From positions 310,001 to 374,000 of the forward strand of contig NZ_JBIEKE010000001.1 of the NCBI RefSeq assembly GCF_043497005.1: a stretch of DNA of 64,000 nt. Reading direction: 5' to 3'. The notes beneath the pieces were generated by a model, which was not told the DNA's origin, searched no databases, and was given only the letters and a program-made list of their open reading frames with translations. A program made the translations under genes and the position numbers. Shown one piece after another: positions 8,633-16,657 of the stretch. Numbering within the stretch: position 1 is the stretch's first letter; each line of letters begins with the position of its first letter. This stretch comes from Halobacillus_A sp043497005 (GTDB lineage: Bacteria; Bacillota; Bacilli; Bacillales; Halobacillaceae).

Positions 8633-10063
8633 ATGAATATATTAATGATTGGATCTGAATGTACACCTTTTATTAAAACTGGAGGGCTGGCGGACGTACT
8701 AGGTTCTTTGCCGCATGCCTTAAAGGAAGAGGGGCATGATGTTCGAGTTGTGCTTCCAAAGTATGAAACGATGAGTGATGATTGGAAAGTTCAGCTTGAG
8801 ACGATTCATACCTTTAACGTTGAACTTGGCTGGCGCAACCAATATGCTGGTGTTCAATATATCGAACATAATGGAATTCACGTTTATTTTATTGATAACG
8901 AATATTATTTTAAGCGTTCCAATTTGTATGGGTATGATGATGAAGCTGAGCGTTTTGTCTTTTTTAACAAAGCGATTATGGAAATGATACGAAAAATGGA
9001 CTGGAAGCCGGATGTGCTTCACTGCCACGATTGGCAAGCGGGTCTAATTCCGGTTTTACTGCATACACACTATGGAAACGATCCTTTATTTCAGGATATG
9101 AAAACTGTTTTTACCATTCACAACTTAAAATATCAAGGAATTTATCCAGATGACGTTTTATATGATTTACTTGGCTTCGACGGGAATATGATGACTACAG
9201 GAGGGTTAGAATTTTTCGGGAACATCAATTTCATGAAAGGTGCCCTGAATTTTGCCGACCATATTACAACTGTTAGTAAAACTTATGCAAATGAGATTCA
9301 AACACCTTATTATGGGGAAAACCTAGATGGAGTACTTAGGGAAAGATCAGACAAATTGTCAGGTATTGTCAACGGGATTGATAATCAAGCATTTAACCCA
9401 ATGAAGGATGAAAGTCTGCCTTTTCCTTTTAGAACCTCTCTTTTGAAAAAGTCTCAAAATAAAATGTGGCTGCAGGAAAAGCTTGGCTTACCTGTACGTA
9501 AAGATGTCCCCATGATTGGAATCGTTTCCCGCCTTGTTGAACAGAAGGGATTTGATCTAGTGGGAAGAGTCCTTGAGGATCTGTTAGAGCAAGAAGATGT
9601 TCAAATCGTTGTTCTGGGAACAGGGGAAGCTGAGTATGAACACATGCTCCAATGGGCACAATCCAAGTATCCGGATAAGTTGTCCGCGAATATCATGTTT
9701 AATGAAGATTTATCTCGTCAAATTTATGGAGCAAGCGATCTGTTTTTAATGCCGTCTCGTTTTGAACCTTGTGGTATCGGTCAGCTTATAGCCCTTCGCT
9801 ACTTGTCTGCTCCTATCGTTCGCGAGACAGGTGGTCTGGCTGATACGGTGCAATCATTTGACGAGAAAACTGGAGAAGGAAACGGCTTTACATTTACTAA
9901 CTATAATGCCCACGATATGTTGTTTACAATTCGCCATGCCATATCATTTTATCAAGATATAGAGTGTTGGAAACAACTTGTTAAAAATATGGCCAAAAGT
10001 CAGTATCCGTGGAAGTATTCCGCTAATCGTTACAGTGAATTGTATGAAGCAGCAATAGAGTAG
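8633..10063 (+). CDS. glgA: Glycogen synthase (ADP-glucose, GT5)
   Basis: Extends alpha-1,4-glucan chains from ADP-glucose. N-terminal glycosyltransferase domain begins with SECTPFIKTGGLADV; the KTGGL lysine (about K15) binds ADP-glucose. The C-terminal Rossmann domain has IGIVSRLVEQKG (about residue 300) and the nucleotide-sugar loop PSRFEPCGIGQL with the conserved EPCG (about residue 380). At 476 aa it matches the Bacillus enzyme. The ATG at 8633 follows AAAAAGGAGATGAAA. An internal terminator-like hairpin precedes it; glgP follows 21 bp after the stop. Confidence 0.96.
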   Translation: MNILMIGSECTPFIKTGGLADVLGSLPHALKEEGHDVRVVLPKYETMSDDWKVQLETIHTFNVELGWRNQYAGVQYIEHNGIHVYFIDNEYYFKRSNLYGYDDEAERFVFFNKAIMEMIRKMDWKPDVLHCHDWQAGLIPVLLHTHYGNDPLFQDMKTVFTIHNLKYQGIYPDDVLYDLLGFDGNMMTTGGLEFFGNINFMKGALNFADHITTVSKTYANEIQTPYYGENLDGVLRERSDKLSGIVNGIDNQAFNPMKDESLPFPFRTSLLKKSQNKMWLQEKLGLPVRKDVPMIGIVSRLVEQKGFDLVGRVLEDLLEQEDVQIVVLGTGEAEYEHMLQWAQSKYPDKLSANIMFNEDLSRQIYGASDLFLMPSRFEPCGIGQLIALRYLSAPIVRETGGLADTVQSFDEKTGEGNGFTFTNYNAHDMLFTIRHAISFYQDIECWKQLVKNMAKSQYPWKYSANRYSELYEAAIE

Positions 10064-10084
10064 GCGCGAAGGGGAGGACACCCT

Positions 10085-12523
10085 ATGTTCAGTAATAAAG
10101 AAGATTTTAAGCAGGCGTTTTCTGAGAGACTGCAAACCGATTTAGGCAAAAAAATAGAATCAGCTTCAGAGGTTGATGCTTATCGTGCCCTTGGTTCGCT
10201 CGTAAAGGATGAAATGAACCGAAATTGGTTAAAAACCATGAGACAGTATGAGGAGAGTAAAGAAAAGCAAGTCTATTATTTTTCCATGGAATTCTTAATT
10301 GGACGTTTACTGGGGAATAATCTATTAAACATGCAATTGTTATCTCTAGTAAAAGAAGGTTTAAATGAACTTGGCTTTTCTTTAACTGAGTTAGAAGAAG
10401 AAGAAAACGATGCTGGTTTAGGAAATGGAGGCCTGGGGCGTCTGGCTGCCTGTTTCCTGGATTCACTGGCATCTCTTGGCTACGCTGGACATGGGTATGG
10501 CATTCGCTATAAATATGGGATGTTTGATCAAAGAATAATTGACGGTTATCAAGTTGAGCTGCCGGATCGCTGGCTGGCGAGAGAATTCGTTTGGGAAGTG
10601 CGCCGCCCGGATGAAGCAGTGGAAGTTCGGTTTGGTGGAGAGGTAGATATGGTAAGAGCGCAAGACGGCCGCCTCGAATGTCATCATGATCATTATGAGC
10701 AGGTTCGCGCTGTTCCATATGACGTGCCTGTAGCAGGTTATGATAATGATACTGTCAATACGTTAAGGCTTTGGTCAGCTGAAGCTACTGATCATGATAC
10801 GCTGGTAAAAGCTTCAAAAGATGATGATTTTAATAATTTTCTTGAACATAAGCGTTCTTTGGAAGAAATCTCAGAATTTCTCTATCCTGATGATTCCCAT
10901 GAGGATGGACGAAGACTCCGCTTAAAGCAGGAATACTTTCTTGTTTCTGCCGGTGTACAGAGTGCTGTTCGCAATTTTGGACGGTTAAACCTGCCTTTGG
11001 CATCGTTCCCAGAGCATGCTGCTTTACACATCAATGATACTCACCCTGCCCTCGTAATACCTGAATTAATGCGTATATTAATGGATAATCATGGACTAGG
11101 CTGGGAAGAGGCATGGGAAATCACGCAGGCTTCCGTTTCCTACACGAATCACACCACACTTAGCGAAGCTTTAGAGACTTGGCCGGTAGGTTTGGTTCGT
11201 TCACTCCTCCCCCGCATTTATATGATTATAGAAGAAATTAATGAAAGATTCTGTCAATATCTATGGGAGAAGCATCCCGGAGATTTTGACCGTATCGCAA
11301 GTCTGGCCATCGTAGCAGACGGATCTGTGAAAATGGCGCACCTGTCTATAGTGGGTAGCCACAGCATCAATGGAGTTGCAAAGCTTCATACGGAGATTCT
11401 AAAGAAACGGGAAATGAAGATTTTTTACGATACTTTCCCTGAGCGATTCAATAATAAAACCAATGGTATAACACATAGACGCTGGCTGCTTCATGCTAAT
11501 GAACCTTTATCGAAACTGATTACAGATTCAATTGGAGATCAATGGATCCAGGAACCTGAACGACTGGAAGACTTGATGCAATATAAAAATGATCGCTCCT
11601 TCCTTAAAGAGTTAAATGGGATTAAACAGCATAAGAAGGAAGAACTAGCTGCTTTTATTAAAGAGTATGCCGGGGTACAAATCGACCCTGCCTCTATCTT
11701 TGATGTTCAAATTAAACGTCTTCATGGGTATAAGCGGCAGTTATTAAATGCTTTGCACATCATGCACTTATATAATCAATTAAAAACCGACCGCCGCTAT
11801 AAAATGACACCACGCACATTTATTTTTGGAGCAAAAGCTGCTCCGAGCTATCATTTTGCCAAAAAGGTTATTAAGCTGATTCATACCGTAGCGGATGTGG
11901 TAAATAATGATCCAGCTGTTAATCAACAAATGAAAGTCGTCTTCCTGCCCAACTACTCTGTATCTCTCGCTGAAAAGATTATTCCTGCTACAAATGTGAG
12001 TGAACAAATTTCTACGGCTAGTAAAGAGGCCTCAGGCACAGGTAATATGAAATTCATGATGAATGGAGCCCTTACATTAGGAACAATGGATGGTGCAAAC
12101 GTGGAAATTCATGAGCTCGTCGGAGATGACCATATTTATACGTTTGGATTAAGCTCTGATGAAGTGCTGGAATACTATAAAAACGGCTATTACTTATCGC
12201 GGCAAGTATACGAACAGGATGATCGTGTCAGACATACTCTTGATCAACTCATACATTACAGCCCGTTCTCTAAAGGGGAAACCGAGTTTCAGGATATCTA
12301 TGATAATCTAATTACATTTAATGATGAATATTTCGTTTTGAAGGATTTTGCTAGTTACATTGATACGCAAGCCAGGATAGGTAAAGATTATAAAGATAGT
12401 AATCTATGGAATAAGAAGAGTCTCATCAACATTGCACGTTCAGGTAAGTTTTCAAGCGATCGTACTATTCAAGAATATGCCTCTGATATTTGGAAGATCC
12501 AGCCTACCGGCATACTAAAATAA
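10085..12523 (+). CDS. glgP: Glycogen phosphorylase (PLP-dependent, GT35)
   Basis: Releases glucose-1-phosphate from glycogen ends. Start ATG behind GGGGAGGAC. Visible motifs: SMEFLIGRLLGNNL (about residue 66), the Gly-rich GLGNGGLGRLAACF (about residue 110), and the PLP site EASGTGNMKFMMNG, with the Schiff-base lysine at about K656. At 812 aa it has the normal bacterial length. Its place at the end of a synthesis operon is the common Bacillaceae arrangement and allows synthesis and mobilisation to be expressed together. Confidence 0.97.
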   Translation: MFSNKEDFKQAFSERLQTDLGKKIESASEVDAYRALGSLVKDEMNRNWLKTMRQYEESKEKQVYYFSMEFLIGRLLGNNLLNMQLLSLVKEGLNELGFSLTELEEEENDAGLGNGGLGRLAACFLDSLASLGYAGHGYGIRYKYGMFDQRIIDGYQVELPDRWLAREFVWEVRRPDEAVEVRFGGEVDMVRAQDGRLECHHDHYEQVRAVPYDVPVAGYDNDTVNTLRLWSAEATDHDTLVKASKDDDFNNFLEHKRSLEEISEFLYPDDSHEDGRRLRLKQEYFLVSAGVQSAVRNFGRLNLPLASFPEHAALHINDTHPALVIPELMRILMDNHGLGWEEAWEITQASVSYTNHTTLSEALETWPVGLVRSLLPRIYMIIEEINERFCQYLWEKHPGDFDRIASLAIVADGSVKMAHLSIVGSHSINGVAKLHTEILKKREMKIFYDTFPERFNNKTNGITHRRWLLHANEPLSKLITDSIGDQWIQEPERLEDLMQYKNDRSFLKELNGIKQHKKEELAAFIKEYAGVQIDPASIFDVQIKRLHGYKRQLLNALHIMHLYNQLKTDRRYKMTPRTFIFGAKAAPSYHFAKKVIKLIHTVADVVNNDPAVNQQMKVVFLPNYSVSLAEKIIPATNVSEQISTASKEASGTGNMKFMMNGALTLGTMDGANVEIHELVGDDHIYTFGLSSDEVLEYYKNGYYLSRQVYEQDDRVRHTLDQLIHYSPFSKGETEFQDIYDNLITFNDEYFVLKDFASYIDTQARIGKDYKDSNLWNKKSLINIARSGKFSSDRTIQEYASDIWKIQPTGILK

Positions 12524-12544
12524 GACGTAAAAGGAGGACTTCTT

Positions 12545-14464
12545 GTGAGACAAATGGATATCTGCCATAACAGTTTTGATATAAATTATAGAGAGCCTTT
12601 TGGGGCTGTAGCACGGGGCTCTAACGTTACACTAACGATTGATGTTCACAGCCGACTCGATGTGTCACGCGTTGTTCTTCATTACATCTTAGATAAATCG
12701 GATCAAGAGCACACGAAGGTGATGGATTTATATAGCGAGGAGCATCAGTACAATTCTTTCGAAGGTGTTGTAGCGATGCCGGATGAGCCTCAGCTTGTCT
12801 GGTATTACTTTGAAATTATTACAACAGATACAACCTATTACTATGGAAGAGTGAACATTGAAGAGAGCGGGGAGGGGGTTATTTATGAGCAAGTCCCCCC
12901 CTCCTGGCAGATTACAGTATACGATGAGCGATATGATACACCAAAATGGTGGAAACACGCGACGATGTATCAAATCTTTCCAGATCGTTTCTACCGGGAG
13001 AACGAACCTGACTTAAAGAAAGCGCCAAAGTCGAGCTTAATGCACACTCATTGGGAAAACGATCCTTACTATATCAGGGACGAAGACGGCGGCGTAGTCC
13101 GTTGGGATTTTTTTGGAGGCAACCTGGAAGGCATCACGAAGAAACTGGATTATATTCAATCTCTTGGAGTTACGGTTATATATTTGAATCCGATATTTGA
13201 AGCAGAGAGTAATCACCGCTATGATACGGGTGATTATCATAAAATTGATCCGCTTTTAGGTACCAAAGAAGATTTTGAACACTTGATCAAGGAAGCGAAG
13301 ATACGTGGAATTGAAATTATGCTTGATGGAGTATTCAGTCACACGGGAAGCAATAGTAAATATTTTAACCAAAGAGACGAATATGACACACTTGGAGCCT
13401 ATCAATCTAAGGAATCACCGTATTATTCGTGGTATCAGTTTCATAATTATCCAGATGAATATGAGGCGTGGTGGGGAGTAGGAACACTGCCAACCTTGAA
13501 TAAAGAAGATAAAAGCTATCAGAATTTCTTGATCCATGATAAGGACAGTGTGATTAAAACGTGGCAGCAATCAGGATTAAACCATTGGCGCCTGGATGTA
13601 GCTGATGAGTTGACAGATGATCTTATTAAGCAAATCTATCAGCAGCTAAAGAAAGAAGATTCATCAAGTGTGCTGCTGGGAGAAGTGTGGGAAGACGCTT
13701 CAAATAAGTCAGCTTACGGCAAGAGGAGAGACTACTTTTTAGGCGGAGTGCTTGATTCAGTAATGAATTATCCTCTGCGGGACCTTATGCTTCATTTTAT
13801 GAAAGGTGAAGTAGACGCTTATTATGTGAACCGCCGTTTATTGACCTTAAGTGAACATTATCCGAAACCCTATTTCTATGCTTTGATGAATATGTTATCA
13901 AGTCATGATGTGGAGAGAATAAAAACGATGCTTGATGAATTCCTGCCGGTAAATATTGAGGAAGCAAAAAGAGCAGGAATTATTCAAGCGCAAGTTAAAG
14001 CTCTTAGTTTATGGCTTTACGCTTTCCCGGGAGTTCCTTCCCTTTATTACGGAGATGAGGCAGGTCTGACGGGTGGAGAAGATCCTGACAACCGTAAACC
14101 TTACCCTTGGGGAGCAGAAGAAGATGAACTTATGACATGGTATAAAAATATCGGCGCATGGCGTAAAGAACATAAAGCATTACGCACAGGCAGCTGGATG
14201 CCTCTTGAATTGCATCAGGATGTATTTGCTTTTGAACGATGGACCGCTAACGGAGTTGATTATTTCGGGGATGAAGCAAACGATGAGCATATCATTTTTC
14301 TAATGAATCGAAACATGGATGAAGAAGTAGAAGTCAGCATTCCAGCCCGAAAAGGGAAATGGCAGCATTTAGATAATAAGCGGAGAATCTTTCAAACAAA
14401 AAATGATCAGCTCACATTAAAAGTTCAGCCCTCTGAATGTTTTCTTTTACGTCATATGCATTAA
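12545..14464 (+). CDS. GH13 alpha-glycosidase, neopullulanase / maltogenic amylase / cyclomaltodextrinase type
   Basis: Cytoplasmic hydrolase of maltodextrins, alpha-1,6-linked oligosaccharides or cyclodextrins. An N-terminal beta-sandwich of about 130 residues resembles CBM34, then the barrel starts at MYQIFPDRF. Catalytic motifs are complete: DGVFSHTG (about D261), WRLDVADEL (nucleophile about D351), GEVWED (about E380) and SSHDVERI (about D455). No signal peptide. At 639 aa it is slightly longer than typical GH13_20 members. GTG start behind AAAGGAGGAC, 21 bp after glgP, so it probably debranches phosphorylase limit dextrins. Exact specificity cannot be read from sequence. Confidence 0.9.
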   Translation: MRQMDICHNSFDINYREPFGAVARGSNVTLTIDVHSRLDVSRVVLHYILDKSDQEHTKVMDLYSEEHQYNSFEGVVAMPDEPQLVWYYFEIITTDTTYYYGRVNIEESGEGVIYEQVPPSWQITVYDERYDTPKWWKHATMYQIFPDRFYRENEPDLKKAPKSSLMHTHWENDPYYIRDEDGGVVRWDFFGGNLEGITKKLDYIQSLGVTVIYLNPIFEAESNHRYDTGDYHKIDPLLGTKEDFEHLIKEAKIRGIEIMLDGVFSHTGSNSKYFNQRDEYDTLGAYQSKESPYYSWYQFHNYPDEYEAWWGVGTLPTLNKEDKSYQNFLIHDKDSVIKTWQQSGLNHWRLDVADELTDDLIKQIYQQLKKEDSSSVLLGEVWEDASNKSAYGKRRDYFLGGVLDSVMNYPLRDLMLHFMKGEVDAYYVNRRLLTLSEHYPKPYFYALMNMLSSHDVERIKTMLDEFLPVNIEEAKRAGIIQAQVKALSLWLYAFPGVPSLYYGDEAGLTGGEDPDNRKPYPWGAEEDELMTWYKNIGAWRKEHKALRTGSWMPLELHQDVFAFERWTANGVDYFGDEANDEHIIFLMNRNMDEEVEVSIPARKGKWQHLDNKRRIFQTKNDQLTLKVQPSECFLLRHMH

Positions 14465-14465
14465 T

Positions 14466-14500
14466 AAAAGGTCAGCACCCGATAAGGGAGCTGACCTTTC
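14466..14500 (+). terminator. Terminator hairpin of the glg operon, left copy of a 35-bp duplication
   Basis: Stem AAAGGTCAGC / GCTGACCTTT. The same 35 bases recur exactly at 14945-14979 on the other side of the inserted repeat element. This left copy has lost the bases that would have followed it in the uninterrupted site. Confidence 0.85.
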
Positions 14501-14944
14501 CAGCTTGTAGAGAAACCTTAAAGAGTGTAAAATTCCTGGCATTAGCTAGTGTAAAGGGTTTGAGGAAACGACTCCCTTTCCGCGGGCGAATGGTGTGCCT
14601 CCTCGGGCTTTATCAGCCCTCCGGGGTCACACCTTATTCCCATTTCCCGCAGGAGTCTCGCCGTTTCCTCAAACCCTTTTTCGAAATAGATCACTGGGAA
14701 AATCATTTACTCAAGCTGTGAAAGCAGTGTTTGCAAAAGGGGATTCACATTACGAAGGTTTCAAGATTCCATTTTGGTTAAAGGAACGGAAAAAGTGCCG
14801 ACTCCTGCGGGACGAGCGGACAGGAGAAGCCCCGGAGGTCGCAGACCAAGGAGATTTTCCGTCTTGCCCCGCGGAAAGCGGCGCTTAATCCTGTTCCTTT
14901 CTTCCTACTTATATGAAGTACATCTTAGCTTTTTTGACAGACTG
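14501..14944 (+). mobile_element. 444-bp non-coding repeat element, copy 1 (MITE-like, terminator-associated)
   Basis: Begins CAGCTTGTAGAG and ends GACAGACTG; the ends are weak inverted repeats (CAGCTTGT versus CAGTCTGT). A near-identical copy lies inverted at 32421-32863. It holds two long hairpins. The first has perfect 18-bp arms at 14553-14570 and 14662-14679, with an inner GC-rich stem around GGTGTG / TCACACC. The second has arms at about 14783-14800 and 14879-14896. No plausible ORF with a ribosome binding site. The flanking terminator hairpin is duplicated exactly (35 bp), as a target-site duplication would be. Confidence 0.8.
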
Positions 14945-14979
14945 AAAAGGTCAGCACCCGATAAGGGAGCTGACCTTTC
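14945..14979 (+). terminator. Terminator hairpin, right copy of the 35-bp duplication
   Basis: Exact repeat of 14466-14500, followed by TTATGC. In the reconstructed empty site this hairpin would directly follow the amylase gene. Confidence 0.85.
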
Positions 14980-15000
14980 TTATGCTTCAAATGTATCTAT

Positions 15001-15060
15001 TATCCGAACTGATTTTAGTAGAATCGTTCGAATTGTTTTATGTTTTATTCAATTTTGTAT
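15001..15060 (+). repeat. Palindromic repeat family, copy A
   Basis: Contains CGAACTGATTTTAGTAGAATC, split here as CGAAC-TGATTTTAGTAGAATC-GTTCG, followed by TATGTTTTATTCAATTTTGT. Related copies lie at 38256-38315 (same strand) and 54190-54246 (opposite strand). This copy has the most degraded outer stem. Confidence 0.65.
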
Positions 15061-15075
15061 CAGCTTTAGTCTTGT

Positions 15076-15177
15076 TTATCTAAAGTCCCTGTTGGCCTCT
15101 GATATACGGCAACCAGCTGTATAAAGAACAGTCGCGGCTATAGATAGAAGTGTCACCAGCCAAAAAAATTTTTTCAT
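15076..15177 (-). CDS. 33-aa hydrophobic peptide downstream of ndh
   Basis: Unrecognised small ORF. It starts with ATG seven bases after GGAGGAAA, 24 bp downstream of the ndh stop and on the same strand, so it is probably cotranscribed. The product begins MKKFFWLVTLLSIAATVLY, one membrane-spanning segment with a basic N terminus, then TAGC and a short charged tail ending in RDFR. The TAGC might be a weak lipobox, though the -3 residue (T) does not fit well. Coding is supported by the ribosome site, spacing and composition, not by a known family. Function unknown; a partner of the NADH dehydrogenase is only a guess from position. Confidence 0.5.
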   Translation of the reverse strand: MKKFFWLVTLLSIAATVLYTAGCRISEANRDFR

Positions 15178-15201
15178 AAGACGATTTCCTCCTTGCCAAA
15201 T

Positions 15202-16413
15202 TTAAAAGAATTTCACTTTCCCTTTTTTTAGAACGAGCTTAGGTCCGCCCACTAAAAATAAATAGCGGTCATCAATAACGTTCTTCATAGCTTTGGCTTT
15301 CTTGCCGTAAAGCTTTTTATCGTCAAAAATGGTACCCATCGCATCGCTTCCTCCAAGAGAAGCCACAGTCCCTTTATAATCAAAAGAGAAATCTTGTAGA
15401 GACTCCTTACGTATAAGAGCTTTAACGTTTGTGGCGCAAGTCTCTGCTTCTTGAATTGCGCTTTGCGCATTAGCCGGGAAGGGCCGGTCGTTTTCTTTAT
15501 CCATTACCCAGGAACAGTCCCCGATGATAAAGATATTTTCATAATTAGGCACCCGCAAGTCATTATTTACGGTCACCTTGCCTTTTATAATGTCAAAGCC
15601 TGAGCTGCCGACCACTGGATTAGCTTGTACGCCGCCCGTCCACACAACTGTACCGGCGTTAATCTCTTCGTAATTCTCTCCAATGATAAAGCCATCCTCT
15701 GTACATTCTTGGATCTTCGCGCCGATTCTAAATTCAATGCCTCGCTCTTCTAATGATTTTTGTCCATATTCCACTAAATCATCGTCAAAACCCGGCAATA
15801 TAGTAGGAGCGGCTTCTACATTAATAATACGGACCTTCTTACGATCGATATTGTACTCTTTACATAGTTCAGGCACACGTTTTGCCAGTTCTCCGACAAA
15901 TTCAATTCCTGTAAAACCAGCTCCGCCTACTAAGATGTTAAGAGCATCCTCACTCTTTTCAGCCCCGCTGCTGTACCGGGCGAATTGAAATTCTATATGG
16001 TCACGAATGTGCCGGCTGCTATCAATATTTTCAATTTTTAGTGCATGTTCTTTAATTCCGGGGATGCCAAAGGTTGCTGTTTCAAAACCTAAAGCAATGA
16101 CCAAATAATCATAGCTGAGCTCTCCATTTTCTAGAATAACGCGCTGTTCATCTTTCTTAATCTCGACAACTGAATCAAAGTGCAGCTGTACGCGTTTTGT
16201 ATTGATGACATCGCTGATCATTACCCTTGAACTATTTGGCGTTGTGGTCCCTGCTGCGACCTCATGCAGCCACGTTGTTAAATAATGATAATTGTGCTTG
16301 TTAATTAACGTGATATCCGCCTCATCTGGTCGGAGCTGCTGAGAAAGCCTTTTAGTTGTCATCATCCCTGCATAGCCTGCACCTAGAACGAGAATTTTTG
16401 GTTTATTACTCAC
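15202..16413 (-). CDS. ndh: Type II NADH dehydrogenase (NDH-2)
   Basis: Peripheral membrane flavoprotein that passes electrons from NADH to menaquinone without pumping protons. Two dinucleotide-binding motifs are visible: ILVLGAGYAGM near the N terminus (FAD) and LVGGAGFTGIEFVGEL around residue 165 (NADH). The second FAD contact is FIIGDCSW near residue 300. The length of 403 aa and the sequence style match B. subtilis YjlD/Ndh (about 392 aa). ATG start behind AAAGGTGGATGTC. It is divergent from rpoN, with 244 bp between the start codons, and a 33-aa peptide gene follows. Confidence 0.93.
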   Translation of the reverse strand: MSNKPKILVLGAGYAGMMTTKRLSQQLRPDEADITLINKHNYHYLTTWLHEVAAGTTTPNSSRVMISDVINTKRVQLHFDSVVEIKKDEQRVILENGELSYDYLVIALGFETATFGIPGIKEHALKIENIDSSRHIRDHIEFQFARYSSGAEKSEDALNILVGGAGFTGIEFVGELAKRVPELCKEYNIDRKKVRIINVEAAPTILPGFDDDLVEYGQKSLEERGIEFRIGAKIQECTEDGFIIGENYEEINAGTVVWTGGVQANPVVGSSGFDIIKGKVTVNNDLRVPNYENIFIIGDCSWVMDKENDRPFPANAQSAIQEAETCATNVKALIRKESLQDFSFDYKGTVASLGGSDAMGTIFDDKKLYGKKAKAMKNVIDDRYLFLVGGPKLVLKKGKVKFF

Positions 16414-16493
16414 TTGTTGACATCCACCTTTCTAGAGAAGTTTTCTATAATCATTTACTCAAGGCATCCGTGTTCGAATTTTCATACAATAAC

Positions 16494-16525
16494 ATTATAA
16501 CAAGGGAGGAGTACATTGTTATAAT
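16494..16525. promoter_or_regulatory. Palindrome with back-to-back TATAAT in the ndh/rpoN intergenic region
   Basis: Perfect 10-bp arms ATTATAACAA and TTGTTATAAT around 12 bp. Each arm contains TATAAT reading outward on its own strand, so it may hold divergent -10 elements or an operator. The spacer contains GGGAGGAG. No good -35 match was found for either direction. Confidence 0.4.
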
Positions 16526-16575
16526 CATATCTATTACGACGAGACTGGTTGTCTTCTAGTAAGGCAGGGGGAGCG

Positions 16576-16616
16576 TTGAAAAAAGTACGGTCATCCTTGA
16601 AAAATACGATCATATC
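16576..16616 (+). repeat. Tandem direct repeat upstream of rpoN
   Basis: Two head-to-tail units, TTGAAAAAAGTACGGTCATCC (split as TTGAAAAAAG-TACGGTCATCC) and TTGAAAAATACGATCATATC, sharing TTGAAAAA, TACG and TCAT. They end 41 bp before the GTG start and could be paired regulator-binding sites. Confidence 0.4.
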
Positions 16617-16657
16617 AAGGAAAATAAGAGATAACTCTAAGGTGGAGGAGGGAAAAA

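Noticed and set aside
10107..10718. 203-codon minus-strand open frame inside glgP
   Set aside because: Antisense shadow of a clearly conserved glgP reading frame, without ribosome site.
14501..14944. Possibility that the 444-bp element is a group IIC intron fragment, because such introns insert after terminators
   Set aside because: No domain V/VI-like hairpin or reverse transcriptase remnant was recognised, and intron insertion should not duplicate the hairpin.
14437..15124. Several open frames of 90-116 codons across the repeat element
   Set aside because: They follow the GC-rich palindromes, lack ribosome binding sites and overlap each other in all frames; the mirrored copy gives similar frames on both strands. 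Treated as non-coding.
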